Part shown: piece by piece, positions 1 through 11,202 of the stretch
Layout: each line of letters opens with the position of its first letter
Position numbering within the stretch: the stretch's first letter is position 1
Source of the DNA: CAIWHR01 sp963734085
GTDB taxonomy: Bacteria > Pseudomonadota > Gammaproteobacteria > Burkholderiales > Casimicrobiaceae
Length of the DNA stretch: 64,000 nucleotides
NCBI GenBank assembly: GCA_963734085.1
Contig: CAVTFT010000007.1
Location: 1-64,000 of the forward strand
Reading direction: 5' to 3'
Notes under the pieces: model-generated
Databases searched by the model: none
Told to the model about the DNA's origin: nothing
Seen by the model: only the letters and a program-made list of their open reading frames with translations
Translations under genes and position numbers: made by a program

Positions 1-2010
1 AACACGGAACTGGACCGGGAGGCTGACCGGCCGGCCAAGCTCAGTCGCGTGACACGGACCCACACGTCCGGGAATTCTCAGTCGACCATCGCCATTAGCC
101 TGGCGCGCAACCTTTCGCGTGCCTCCACGCCTTGGTCACGACGACGAACGCGGCGTAGCTCGGGTTGGGCAACTCCGGATTGAGCGAGAGATAAAAGCGG
201 GGTTGGCCGGCGCCGGTGTAGGCGGTGACGAGCTTGACGTCCTCGTCCTTCGCGAGCACCGCCTCCATCTTCTTGACCTGCTCGGTCGTCGCCTCGAACA
301 AAGAACCTTCCTTGAGTCGCAGCTCGACGACGAGCTCGGGCCGGTCGCTGTTCGGGAAAAACTGCTGCGGCACGAGCCGGCCTCCGAGCAGGGCCAGAGC
401 GAATGCCGCCGCGGTGGCGCCGATGACCCACCAGCGCCGCGCCATCGCGAAGTCGATCCAGGCGCGCAGTTTGCGATAAAACGGCGTCTGATATGCGTCG
501 CCGCGCTCGGCGTGGCCTGCTTGGCAAACTCGGGCAGCATCTTCACCGCGAGATCGGGCGTGATCATGCCTGACACGATCCAGGAGAACACGACGGCGGT
601 GCCGACGATCCAGAAGATCCCGCCTGCGTATTCGCCGGTGGTCGAATTGGAAAAACCGACGGGCATGAAGGCGGCGGTGGTAATCAGCGCGCCGGTCAGT
701 CGCGGCATCGCGGTCGACGCGTAGGAGAAGGCAGCCGCTTTCACGCGGTCCCAACCTTCCTCCATCTTCACGACCATCATCTCGACCGCGATGATGCCGT
801 CGTGGACCAGCAGGCCGAGCGCGATGATCAGCGAGCCGAGCGACACGCGCTCGAGATTCCAGCCCATCGCCAGCATCACGAGAGCGACGACGCCGAGCAC
901 GATCGGCACCGACAGACCGACCACGATGCCCGTGCGCCAGCCGAGGCTGACCAGACACACCGCCAGCACGATGCCGAGCGCTTCCAACAGCGAACGTTCG
1001 AATTCCCAGACGGATTCGTGCACCACAGTCGGCTGATCGGCCACGCGTTCGAGCTCCACTCCGTACGGCAGCTCGGCCTGCAGATGGCCGACCGCGTTGT
1101 CGATCGCCTTGCCGAGGTCGACGATGTTGCCGTCGTCGGTCATCACGATCCCCAGCATCAGCACTTGCTGGCCGTTGTGGCGCACGGTGTAGGTCGGCGG
1201 ATCTTCGTAGCCGCGCGTGATCGTCGTGAAGTCGCCGAGCTTGATCGTCCGACCGCCAGCCGTGATCGGCACGTTGCGAATATCGTCCAGGCTCGCGAAC
1301 TGGCCGGTGACGCGGACCATCACGCGGTCACTTTGCGTATCGATCTGGCCGGCCGCCAGCACGCTGTTCTGGTTCTTCAGGCTTTCCGCAATCATCAGCG
1401 GCGTGATGCCGAGCGCGGCGAGCCGCTCGTTCGAGAACTCGACATAGACCTTCTTGGCCTGCTTGCCGATGACATCGACCTTTTTCACCATTGGCACCTT
1501 CAGCAGGCGCCGCTTGATGTCTTCGGACATGTCGGAGAGCTCCGCTAGGCTGACGCCGTCGCCCTTCACGGCATACAGCAGTCCGGTCACGTCGCCGTAT
1601 TCGTCGTTGAAGATCGGGCCGATGACACCGTCGGGCAACTCGAGCTTGATGTCGGTGAACTTCTTGCGCGCCTGGTACCAGGCTTCGCGCTGGTCCTCCT
1701 TTGACGTGCCGCCCTTCACGGTGATCGTCATGCCGCCATAGCCCTGGCGCGCATAGGTCACGACCTTGTCGAAGTGGTCGAGCTGCTCGAACTTCTTCTC
1801 CATGCGGTTGAGCAGCTCGTCCTGAATCTGCTGCGCGGTCGCGCCAGGCCAGATCACGAGGGCCGTCATCGACGGCACCGAGAACTTCGGGTCCTCAAGC
1901 TGGCCGAGCTTCGTGAAGCCCAGCACGCCGCCGATGCCGATCGCGAGAATCAGGAACAGCACGATGGCGCGGTGGTTCAGCGCCCATTCGGTGAGGTTGA
2001 ACGGTTTCAT
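1..2010 (-). pseudogene. RND efflux permease (HAE1-like), frameshifted, cut by window edge
   Basis: Inner-membrane proton-driven RND pump subunit. The first ~500 codons (start ATG at 2010) read cleanly: an N-terminal TM helix, the porter domain, then TM2-TM6. Family members are about 1,020 aa. Near 500 the frame changes, and the homologous protein continues in another frame (PFYRKLRAWIDFAMARRWW, then QQFFPNSDRPELVVE). It shifts again near 125, near 78 and near 37; the last in-phase piece (EFPDVWVRVTRLSL) is typical RND. At least four indels therefore lie within 500 bp. The TM4 relay motif, normally VDDAI, reads VHDGI here, so the first of two key Asp residues is changed. The start overlaps the adaptor stop (ATGA). 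Either a decayed gene or indel-rich sequence; residue conservation in all frames favours sequence error or very recent decay. Confidence 0.8.
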
Positions 2011-3156
2011 CAGGCGGCCTGCGGGACGACGGCTGCGCGCGGTTTCGCACCGGGAAGGGCGACATGAAGTCCCGGCGCCATCTTTTGCACGCCGGCGGTG
2101 ACGACGAGCTCGCCGGCCGGCGGTCCGGAGACGAGCACCTCGTCGTTGCGATAGCCGTGAACGACGACGTTCTGCAGATCAACGGTTGCGACCGGCTCGG
2201 TACCCGCACGACGAACGACCCAGACCGCTGGCTGGCCTTTGTTCTGGGTGATCGCCGAGGCCGGGATTACTGCTGCCGGCGCTTCGCCGACCTGCCGTTC
2301 GACGACGAGCGTGGCGGTCGCGCCGAGCGGCAGCGGCCGCGGCGCCGCGGGCCTCAAGCGGGCGCGGAACGTTCGCGTTTGTGCCGCCGCCTGCGGCGAC
2401 AGTTCACGCAACACGACTTCGAACGTTTGCTCGGGCGCGCTCGCGAGCCACGCTTTGTACCGCGCCGTCTTGAACACTGCCAAGTGATCCTCGGGCACGT
2501 CGGCCACGATCTCGGGCTCGCCTTCATTCGCGATCGAGACGATCGGCTGCCCTTCGGCGACGACCTGTCCGACCTCGAAGCGCACAGCGGTGACCACACC
2601 GCTCTGCGACGCGCGCAGCGCCGTGTACTTCAGCCGATTGCGGGCAAGCTCGAGCTTCCTCGCCTCGGCCTCGGCTGTGGCGCGAAGCCGTCTGCGCACC
2701 GGTCTGCGCCTTCTCGTCGTCGGACGGGCTCACCGAACCGTCGCTCTTCAACGCGTCGAGCCGGTGCCGATCCGATTCCGCTTGCCGCGCGTGCGCCGTG
2801 GCGGCGACGAGCTGCTGCCGCGCCGCTTCCTCCGCCAGCCGGTAATCGGTGTCGTCGAGCACCGCCAGCACGTCGCCCTCCCGCACTTTCTGGCCGACGT
2901 CGACCTTGCGCTGCACGACCTTGCCGCCGACGCGAAATGCCTCGTTGACTTCGTGGCGCGACTGCACCGTGCCGACGTAGCGGTTCGTTTCCTGCGTCTT
3001 GTCGTAGCGGATCTCGGCGGTGCGCACCGCGCGAAGGGCTCAGGGGGTGGCTTCGATGTGCATGCGGCCAGGACGGCGACGGCGATCAGCGACGGCGAAT
3101 GCGGGGGCGAGAGGCGGATTCACGGCGGATCCTCGTATCGAGCGACGGAGTTTCAT
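2010..3156 (-). pseudogene. RND periplasmic adaptor (membrane fusion protein), frameshifted
   Basis: Periplasmic adaptor linking the RND permease to the outer-membrane channel. The start ATG at 3156 overlaps the stop of the outer-membrane factor gene (ATGA). A lipoprotein-like segment (AVAVLAACTSKPP) is found in a different frame from the start. The lipoyl/hairpin part (GGKVVQRKVDVGQKVREGD) is in a second frame up to about 2690. The barrel and membrane-proximal part (SGVVTAVRFEVGQVVAEGQ through the C-terminus) is in a third frame ending at 2010. Together these cover a whole MFP of ~375 aa with about three frame changes. The order is outer-membrane factor, adaptor, permease, with stop/start overlaps, so one transcript. 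The repeated indels suggest either sequence errors or decay of the whole operon. Confidence 0.8.
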
Positions 3157-4620
3157 GATGCTGGCTTCGGATTGGCGGACGCGGCGGGATCGGCGACGGG
3201 CTCGAACGCCTGCCAGCCACCGCCGAGCGCCTTGTACAGTTGCACGCTGTCGAGCAGCAGTTGCGTGTCCGCCTCATTTGCGGAGACCCGCACGACCAGC
3301 CGGACGCGCTGAGCGTCGAGCAACGGCAAGAAATCGGTCTGCCCGCGGTCGTAGAGCGATTGCGCGTGGCCAAGCGCCGCGTCGGCCGAGGCCGCCGCGC
3401 TCTGCATCAGTTGTGCCCGGTGCCGTTGGTCGTCGAGCGCGACGAGCGCGTTCTCGACGTCTTCCAATGCACGCGCGATCGCGTCTTCGTAGCGCAGGAC
3501 GGCTTCGCGTTGTCCACTCTCGGCGATGTCGTTGATCGCCTGCGTGCGTCCGGCGTTGAAGATGGGCATCGCCAAGCAGCGCCGCGACGTTGGTGAAACG
3601 CGCCGGGCCAAGGGCCACGCCATTGAGATCGATGCTCTCGCGACCGAACACGGCGCCGAGAATGAGGCGAGGGAACCATTCGGCCATGGCCTGTTGCCGG
3701 CGGGCGTTGGCGGCGTCGAGCTGCGCGCTCGCGGCGAGCAGGTCCGGCCTCCGCTGCAACAGCTCGGCCGGTTGACCCGGACGCGCCGGCGGAACGGTTG
3801 GCTCGACGGTCGACGGCGTGATGCTCGCTGCCTTGAACGCCTGGTCTCCAATGAGCACCGCGATGCGATGCCGCGAGGCGGCGGCGAGCGTTTCGAGCGG
3901 GGGTATCGCCGCGCGCGCCCTCGAGGCTTCCGTCTGCGCACGTTCGACGTCGAACGGCGTCGCGAGGCCGACCCGTTGGCGCGCCGTTACGAGGCGCAAC
4001 GTTTCGTCTTGCGCGGCGGATATCGCACGCACCGATTCGAGCTGGCGCAACGCGCCGGTGAGCGTGAAGTAGTTGGTTGCGACGTCACTCAACACCAACA
4101 GACGCACGCCTCGCGCGCCGTTTTCGACGGCCAGCGTGTCGGCGGCGGCTGCAGCCGCGCCCGCGCGCAAGCGACCGAAGAGGTCGACTTCCCATGTCAC
4201 GCCGACGCCGATCTGCGCCGCCCGCGTGTTCGCCGCTTCCGGAACGAAATTCTTGAGGTAGCGAGTCGTAGTTCGTCTTGTGATCGAAGGCGGTGCCGCC
4301 GACGCCGACGGTCGGGAACAGCCACGAGCGGCTGATCGTCTCTCCGGCGCGCGCGGCGCGTAGCCGCTCGGCCGCGATCTTGACGTCGCGGTTCTGCTGC
4401 GCTGCGCGGCGGATGAGGTCGGAAAGCACCGGATCCTTGAAGCCTTCCCACCACGCCACCTCGGGCTCGTCTGCGGCGGCCGTCGCTGCCGCGAACCGGT
4501 CCGGCACATCGAGCGAGGGCTTCAGCACGGGTGTGGCACACCCCGCCAACGCGAGCGCGAGCGACGCGCGAGTACCCGCAAATGGCGGAATGGGATGCTG
4601 GCGGTGGCTGGGTTCGACAT
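3153..4620 (-). pseudogene. Outer-membrane efflux lipoprotein (TolC/NodT family), frameshifted
   Basis: Outer-membrane channel of the tripartite pump and first gene of the operon. A lipobox (LALALAGC followed by ATPVLKP) marks a lipoprotein of the OprM/NodT type. The N-terminal third is read in one frame (WWEGFKDPVLSDLIRRA; NRDVKIAAERLRAAR). The central part is in a second frame from about 4240 (GVTWEVDLFGRLRAGA; LLQRRPDLLAASAQLDAAN). The C-terminal part is in a third frame from about 3570 (EDVENALVALDDQRHRAQL). Combined length is ~480 residues, normal for the family. The best initiator is an ATG at 4620, which itself is out of phase with the lipobox, so a further indel is likely near 4560-4590. 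Confidence 0.8.
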
Positions 4621-4708
4621 GGGAGTGAGCGTAAGGGAACGGTTGCCGCGAGTCGTCAGCGAAGCGTCGGCGTTCTGTCGGGATTTTGTCGGAAGGTGCG
4701 GCGCGGAT

Positions 4709-5155
4709 TTACAGGCGGGCGCGTATCGACTTGAGCTCCGCGCGACAGGCTTCGCCGAACGCCTTCAACGGGTCGGCGCCTGTCGAGCGGGCAAGTTGGC
4801 GCATCTCCTCGACGGTCAGGTTGCCCGAGAAATACTGCTCGGTGATGCGGCCCAACAGGCGTTCGGCCTCCGCGAGAACCGGCTGCGACGCGGTGAGGCG
4901 TACGCGATTCGTGAGCGCGTAGAGTGCGAGCAGCTTCTCCGGGTCGTCGAGCGTGTGGGTGAAGGCGTCGATGAGAAGCTTCGCGCATTCGGCGATGAAG
5001 TCGCCGTACAGCTTTTCGCGCTGGCGCATGTCCCTGACATTGAGCTCACGCCGGGTGAGCGTCTTCTGGGTGATCCAGGCGGTGGCTACCGTGGCCGATC
5101 CGCCGACGAGCGAGCCCAGCACGCCGGACATGGCGGTGATGAAATTCGTGTCCAT
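4709..5155 (-). CDS. Hypothetical membrane-anchored protein (148 aa)
   Basis: Not assigned to a named family. The start at ATG 5155 lies 2 bp beyond the stop of the upstream 111-aa gene, so the two are translationally close. Residues 5-30 form one hydrophobic, Gly/Ala-rich segment (AMSGVLGSLVGGSATVATAW), probably an N-terminal membrane anchor. The rest is a charged helical domain (RRELNVRDMRQREKLYGDF onwards) rich in Leu and Glu, probably cytoplasmic. Similar one-TM proteins are common conserved hypotheticals in proteobacteria. It is the last gene of the minus-strand series that includes the HtrA and DUF3141 genes. Function unknown. Confidence 0.75.
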   Translation of the reverse strand: MDTNFITAMSGVLGSLVGGSATVATAWITQKTLTRRELNVRDMRQREKLYGDFIAECAKLLIDAFTHTLDDPEKLLALYALTNRVRLTASQPVLAEAERLLGRITEQYFSGNLTVEEMRQLARSTGADPLKAFGEACRAELKSIRARL

Positions 5156-5157
5156 GG

Positions 5158-5493
5158 CTATCCCGACGGTCGTCCATCGACCAAATCGCCGTAGGCCTTC
5201 TTCAGCCTTTCGATCACATCGCGCTCGATCGCCGTGGTGTGGACCTGACCCAATTCCTCGACGGACCGTTTGCGAATCAGGAAATGCATGACGAGCAGGT
5301 TGTGCAGCTTTGCGAAAGCGGCCGGATTGGCCGTGCCGCACACCGACGCGTCGTTGTGCAGGACGCGTTCGACAACGCCGGGATCGAGGATCCTTACCTG
5401 ACACAACAGTGCGAGCCTGGCGATCTCCCGGTCGAGCTCGTCGAGATTCTTCGCCCACCATGCGATGAGAAGGTGGTCTGGTTGCGTCGTCAT
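5158..5493 (-). CDS. Conserved hypothetical protein, 111 aa, copy 1 of a paralogous pair
   Basis: Start ATG at 5493 is preceded by a GGAG-like ribosome site. Soluble and mostly helical, with no signal peptide. It is closely related, about 55-60% identical by eye and exactly the same length, to the protein encoded at 11900-12235. Shared blocks are IAWWAKN-DELDREI-RL, RILDPG--ERVL, DASVCGT-NP-AFAKLH and a divergent C-terminus. It has two Cys residues, one in the CQ(V/I)RILDPG block and one in ASVCGT, both kept in the paralogue. Function unknown. Both copies lie in minus-strand clusters that also contain a 71-aa paralogous gene, which suggests a shared role. Confidence 0.75.
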   Translation of the reverse strand: MTTQPDHLLIAWWAKNLDELDREIARLALLCQVRILDPGVVERVLHNDASVCGTANPAAFAKLHNLLVMHFLIRKRSVEELGQVHTTAIERDVIERLKKAYGDLVDGRPSG

Positions 5494-5599
5494 GCTTCGC
5501 TCCCTGCAGTTATCGCCGGCGCTCGTGAACGCGTCGTGCCATGTGGGCCTACGAGGCCCTTGCGGCCGCTGAGCAGCGATTGCGACTGTGCATCGACGA

Positions 5600-6712
5600 T
5601 CATTTCGATTCTCCGTCGGGAACCGGCGCGAGCTGCACGTCCACGTTCGCATGCTTGCCGCTTCTCACGATGTCCATCGGCATATGCGTACCGGGCTCGT
5701 TGCCGATCACGATGCTGTTCACGTCCTGTGCGTGGTGCACCGGCTTGTCGCCGACGCGCACGATGATGTCCCCCGGGGCGATCCCCGCGCGATCGGCCGG
5801 CCCGTCGCGTTCGACGCCAACCACGAGTGCGCCGTCGCCGCGTGCCGCCATCGCTGTCGACATGCCGAGCCACGAGCGGGCGACACGCCCCTTCGTTTTC
5901 AGCGTCGCGACCACGGTTTGCACGAGATCGCCGGGTATGGCGAAGCCGATGCCTTCGGAACCACCGCTCTTGGAAAGGATCACGGTGTTGATGCCGATCA
6001 AACGGCCCGCGGTGTCGATCAGTGCTCCGCCCGAATTGCCGGGATTGATCGCGGCGTCGGTCTGCACGAAGTTGTCGATCGGTTCCGTCCCTCTCCGGAC
6101 GATCGCGCTCACGATGCCCTGGGTCACCGTCTGGCCGATGCCGAACGGATTGCCAACCGCCAGCACGACGTCGCCGACCGCGACGTCGTTGATGTCGGCG
6201 AAAGCGATGGGCCGCAGCTCGTCTGCGTCGATCTTGAGGAGGGCGAGGTCCGATGCGGGGTCGGTACCCACGACCTGCGCGAGGTACACCGTGCCGTCGG
6301 CGCTTGCAACGGCGAGCTGCGATGCCTCCGCGATGACGTGATAGTTGGTGACGATGTATCCGTCGCGGTCGACGATGACGCCCGAAGCGAGCCCCTTGGC
6401 GACGAGCTTGGGAGCGAGCGGCAGAGCTCCCTTCAACGCATGCGCCGAGTGCACGGTCACTACCGACATGGCGGCGCGCGCCACCGCGTCGCGGTAGCTG
6501 ACGATCCCCGCGCGCTTCTCCGGGTACGAGGGCGTGACATCGGCCCGCGCCGCAGTCGGGAATGCCGGCACCTCGGCTGCCGCGACAAGCGCCGCCGTCG
6601 GCATGCGGTCCGCCGCCGTCGGCGCCTGCGCGGAAATGAGCCCGTACGCGGACACACCGCCCACCGCCGCAGCCACTGCAATTGTTACGAAGCGTTGGAA
6701 GGGTCGATTCAT
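5600..6712 (-). CDS. Periplasmic serine protease, HtrA/DegS-like with one PDZ domain
   Basis: Envelope-stress protease, 370 aa. An N-terminal hydrophobic segment (residues ~8-28) acts as signal anchor. The trypsin-like domain shows the triad: His in NYHVI, Asp in SDLALL, and Ser in NPGNSGGALID. The C-terminal third is a single PDZ domain (GDIIVRVGDKPVH). One PDZ plus a membrane anchor fits the DegS/AlgW group better than DegP, which has two. In relatives DegS-type proteases cut anti-sigma factors; no rseA or rpoE is visible here, so the substrate is unknown. Downstream of the GNAT gene (51 bp gap) and upstream of the 111-aa gene, all on the minus strand. Confidence 0.9.
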   Translation of the reverse strand: MNRPFQRFVTIAVAAAVGGVSAYGLISAQAPTAADRMPTAALVAAAEVPAFPTAARADVTPSYPEKRAGIVSYRDAVARAAMSVVTVHSAHALKGALPLAPKLVAKGLASGVIVDRDGYIVTNYHVIAEASQLAVASADGTVYLAQVVGTDPASDLALLKIDADELRPIAFADINDVAVGDVVLAVGNPFGIGQTVTQGIVSAIVRRGTEPIDNFVQTDAAINPGNSGGALIDTAGRLIGINTVILSKSGGSEGIGFAIPGDLVQTVVATLKTKGRVARSWLGMSTAMAARGDGALVVGVERDGPADRAGIAPGDIIVRVGDKPVHHAQDVNSIVIGNEPGTHMPMDIVRSGKHANVDVQLAPVPDGESK

Positions 6713-6763
6713 TCTTGGATCCCGTTCTAAGGACGAGCGTAGCGGCGCTCGCGCGTCGAGTCG

Positions 6764-7381
6764 TCAGGAAATCGTCGCCATTGCTTCTGGATTGCGTTGC
6801 GGAGGTCGAAGAAACGCGGGCGGCGTCGCACGTCTTGCGGGTGCCGCGACGTCCAGATTCAAGACCACACGGCGGGCCCCATCGACGAACGACTCCCGTA
6901 ACGGCAGCTTCGAACGCCGAAATACCTCGAGCATCTGTCGGTTGTCGTCGAGCACGAGCGCGACGAACTTGCGTACACCGCGCTCCCGTGCGATAGCGAC
7001 GAGCTCGCGCAGGAGCAGCGTCGCCGCGCCACGATGTTGGTAGTCGTCGGCCACCGTGAACGCGACCTCGGCCAAGTCCCCGCCGGAGACCACGCGAACG
7101 TAGCGGCCGACGGCGATCAGGCGTTCGTCGCTTCCTGCTCCGACGGTCAAGACAATCCCGACGTGGTCGCGGAAATCGATCTCCGTCAAGCGCCGAAGAT
7201 CATCGGCCGTGAGCGCGTTTACCGGATGAAAGAACCGTTGATACACGCTGCGAGCCGACAGCCGCGCGAACGCGACGCGCAACCGTTCCTTGTCGTCCGG
7301 TCGGATCGCGCGTACGCAAACCGGAGTTCCGTCGCGGAGCACGGCTCGTGGCGCGGAAGCCGGCAAGGCGGCAGTCGCCAT
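6764..7381 (-). CDS. GNAT-family N-acetyltransferase
   Basis: A 205-aa acetyl-CoA-dependent acyltransferase. The N-terminus (RDGTPVCVRAIRPDDKERL) and the acetyl-CoA-binding motif (DDYQHRGAATLLLRELVAIA, about residues 115-135) are typical of GNAT proteins, and resemble the acetyltransferase domain found at the end of Pat-type protein lysine acetylases (ARSVYQRFF). The substrate cannot be told. It lies 26 bp downstream of the DUF3141 gene and upstream of the HtrA-like protease, so probably co-transcribed. Confidence 0.85.
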   Translation of the reverse strand: MATAALPASAPRAVLRDGTPVCVRAIRPDDKERLRVAFARLSARSVYQRFFHPVNALTADDLRRLTEIDFRDHVGIVLTVGAGSDERLIAVGRYVRVVSGGDLAEVAFTVADDYQHRGAATLLLRELVAIARERGVRKFVALVLDDNRQMLEVFRRSKLPLRESFVDGARRVVLNLDVAAPARRATPPAFLRPPQRNPEAMATIS

Positions 7382-7407
7382 CGATGCTCACGGCGTCGGC
7401 CCTTCAC

Positions 7408-9814
7408 TCAATGTCCGGCAGGCGTCGCGTTTCGCGCGACACGCTTCGCGCTGCCATTTGCGTTCGTCGATCTACGCGCCTTTGCCACCTTTCCGGATCC
7501 GTTGCCGCGCCGTTTGGCGCCTTCGCGTACGTCGAGGGATGCGAGCACGCCGCGAATTCGTGCGAGCATCGCGCTCTGCTCGGCCGAGGGCTGAATCCTT
7601 TGCACGCGCTTGTCGCGAAGCACGCGATCGAGCAGGGTGAGGAGGCGATCGCGGTCGTTCGCGTCCGAGAGCAGCAAGGGCAGCGTCTCGACCGCCTTTT
7701 CCGGTTCATAGCGCGCGATGATTTCCTGCTCGCCGCCGATGCGTCGCGCCTCGTCGCGCGGAAGGTCCGGCAGCAGTTCGCGGTATTCTTCGAGCAGGTC
7801 GTGCGCGAGCTGCAAGCGGGAAAGCGGGAGAGGCTCGTCCTTGTGCGCCATGAGGAAGGCGACACGTGCGAGCGCTTCTGGGTATCCGCCTTTGTCGATC
7901 GAGGCCAGCGCTTCCTTGACGAACGAAAGCTCGCGCGGGGCGGCGGGTAGTGCCTTCGCTTCAGCGCTTTGGTCGCCCTGGAGGTAGAAGGCTGCCAGGT
8001 TGCCGTAGATCTCAAAGAACGTCGCTTCGGCGACGGCGTCGCGCAGCGCGCGCTGGCAATCGAGCGAAGCACTCGTCAACTCCGACACCGTCGATTCGAC
8101 CTTGCGTATCGGGTGGTCTGCCGCAGTTGCCTGGCGGTTCTCCTTCACGGCCTTCGCAACCGGCGCCAGCCACCACAGCGCAGGGTTCAAGTCGGAAAAT
8201 GCCCAGCGCTGCGCGCGCAGCGGATGAAACAGGCGCGAGAGCTTGGCGCCGTACTCGTTGGCGAACGCCTTTACGACCGGACGGCCGAACAGCTCGTACG
8301 CGCGCTGATTGAACTCGGCGACCGCGTTCACCGCTTCGAAGGGCTTCTCGTCCTCGCGTTTGAAGCGGTTCAGGCGCTCGACCACTTCTTCGAGACGCAG
8401 CTCGACGAAGCTCACGTCGTACGACGGCTTGCCGCCGTCGCTCGTCTCCGCGATCTGCATTCCATAGAGGCCCGGCGGCAGCGCCTCGATCGACTTCAGC
8501 ACGGACACGATCTGGGCGTGCTCCTTCTTCGCAACCTTGCCGGAAACGAAGATGCCGAGGTGGCCGATGTCCTCGTGCATCAGGCCGACGATCACCTGGC
8601 CGCGCGCCTTGATTTCCTCGGTGCTCCCGTACACGTCGGCCACCCAGTTGAACGCCTGCTGCGGTGGGGTAATGTTGTCGCCCAGAGATGCGAACAGCAC
8701 GATCGGTACCTTGATCTGGCGCAGATCGAACACACCGCTCGGGCCCGCCTTCACCGTTCCCGACCACACCTTGTTGCCGACGAACAGGTTCTGCGTGATC
8801 CACTCGATCTCCTCGCGATTCAGGAGGAAGTAGCCGCCCCACCAACGCTCGAACTCGAGAAAGCGCGACGGCTCCGTGTCGATGTTGGCGAAAACGTTGT
8901 AGTACTTGTCCCAGAACGTGTTGGCGGGGTTCAGGTTCTCGAAGTTCTCCACGAGATAGGCGCCGTCGAACTTTCCGTCGCCGAGGTCGGCAGCGAGCGA
9001 CGAGAGCCATGTGCCGCCGAGCAGACCGCCGGCATAGCGCATCGGGTTGTCGCCCGCGCCTTCGCGCCAGGCACCGCCCCAGTACGACATCGGCGCCCCG
9101 ACCATCACGACCGGGCCGGTGTCGTCGGGATTCGAAGCGGCGAGCATCATCGCCGCCCACCCGGCTTGACAGTTGCCGACGATTGCCGGCTTCTCGGCAT
9201 TCGGATGCAACTCGCGCACGCGGCGCACGAACTCGCGCTCGGCGTTGCACACGTCGAGCAGCGTCTGACCGGGCTCGGGATTCGGGAAGAAGATGACGAA
9301 GTACACGGGGTGGCCTTCGCGCAGCGCCACGCCGACTTGTGAATCATCCTTGAAACCGCCGATGCCGGGGCCGTGGCCGCCGCGCGGGTCGATGATGACG
9401 TACGGACGCCGGTTGGCGTCTACCGTCGTGCCTTTCGGCGGAATGATGCGCAACAGCGCGTAGTTGACCGGACGCTTGAGCCGGCGTCCGTCCATGATCG
9501 TCTCGTAGTCGAAGTGAAGCACCGGCGGCAATCCTTGCCGCTCGTGCTCGAGAAAGTTGTTGCCGCGCTGGCGCAGCGTGTCCCAGAAGAGGATGGAGCG
9601 CTGCGCGAAGTCGACGGCGTATTGCGCCGCACCGGCGGAGATTTCCCACGGCAACAGGGGATTCGCCTTTGCGGCGCCCAACGCGGGCTCGAACGGCCTC
9701 CTTCACCCTCCCGCTGTAGTGCTCGAGCGCCAACTTGGTGCGCGTTTGCAGCACTTGCGCGACCTTCGCGGAAACTTCGTGGCTGTCGGAAAGTTGCTTG
9801 GCGGGTTTGGTCAT
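7408..9814 (-). CDS. DUF3141 protein, PHA-synthase-like alpha/beta hydrolase (one frameshift)
   Basis: Large cytoplasmic protein of the DUF3141 family, related to poly(3-hydroxyalkanoate) synthases. The main part (757 codons, from about 9681) includes the alpha/beta core with an elbow-like GNCQAGWAAM motif and a late catalytic-type segment (LMHEDIGHLGIFVSG). The N-terminus (MTKPAKQLSDSHEV, then LALEHYSGRVKEAVRA) is in another frame starting at ATG 9814, so one indel lies near 9683-9690. Full length would be ~800 aa, normal for the family. In other proteobacteria DUF3141 genes often sit with acetate kinase/phosphate acetyltransferase and PHB genes; here the upstream neighbour is a 3-hydroxybutyryl-CoA dehydrogenase, which fits acyl-CoA/PHB metabolism. 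Confidence 0.85.
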
Positions 9815-9848
9815 GGCATCACTCTCGTAAATTGATAAAGGCGTTTCG

Positions 9849-10064
9849 TCATTTGGGCGGGGAGTCCGACAACCACGCATGCGCAGTCGCTTGCAGGTCG
9901 CTTGCAATCGACTCGAGCAGTTCCTGGCCGGATGCGAAGTGGCGCTGATGTCCGGTGATGAGGTTCTCGAGCCGACCGCTGAGGCCGTCGGGTTTTGCTT
10001 CGGCGCGCACTTTGACGACGTAGGCGCGTCGGGTCGGATATTTCGATTCCGAATTGAGCGTCAT
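9849..10064 (-). CDS. Small conserved protein, 71 aa, copy 1 of a paralogous pair
   Basis: Start ATG at 10064 is chosen because the homologous reading frame at 12283-12498 begins at the same residue and similarity is lost upstream. It is exactly the same length as that paralogue (71 aa) and about 70% identical by eye: shared blocks are SKYP-RRAYVVKVR, GRLENL-TG, FASG-ELLESIASDL. No signal peptide or TM segment. It lies 34 bp upstream of the DUF3141 gene. Function unknown; the basic N-terminal half and acidic C-terminal half suggest a small soluble partner protein. Confidence 0.75.
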   Translation of the reverse strand: MTLNSESKYPTRRAYVVKVRAEAKPDGLSGRLENLITGHQRHFASGQELLESIASDLQATAHAWLSDSPPK

Positions 10065-10119
10065 GGCAGGTTTCGGCGGCGAAACGTGCGTACGTTGGCT
10101 CTCGCCTTGAACGCGGGTT

Positions 10120-10838
<719 letters not shown>

Positions 10839-11202
10839 ACGCTGTACATTAACGCCCGCCGCCGGCCGAGTTGTAAGGGAAACGTCTCTGTTCCGTGGGG
10901 ATTGGATGACACAACGAAAGCGCGATGTTTAGCTTATGATTTTCGTGTGCCTGAGCTCTAGCATGAATGCCAGGCTCACCTCGCGGTGCGCCGCTTGGCA
11001 GACATGCGGACGCTTGTGGCCTCGGCCCAGCGCGCGCCGACAGAACTTGCGCTCGGCATGCGCACTGCGCTTGGCGGCGCGTCGACGCGGTAAGCGCGGT
11101 TGCCGCGACACCGCCGCGATGTGCTCGATAGGACGCGGGCAGAAGGATCACCTCCGGCCCGCGTTGCGGCGAGTGGATCTCGCCGCTCACAGCGCAATTG
11201 CT
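10839..11202. other. Intergenic stretch without a supported gene
   Basis: A 364-bp gap upstream of the damaged dehydrogenase and downstream of the 145-aa secreted protein. Open frames occur on both strands but have no recognisable protein features and look like GC-rich shadows. It presumably holds the promoter of the minus-strand dehydrogenase cluster; no clear -35/-10 pair or terminator hairpin was found. Confidence 0.4.

Noticed and set aside
10849..11190. A 113-codon minus-strand frame upstream of the dehydrogenase
   Set aside because: No start signal, no motif, composition like random GC-rich sequence.
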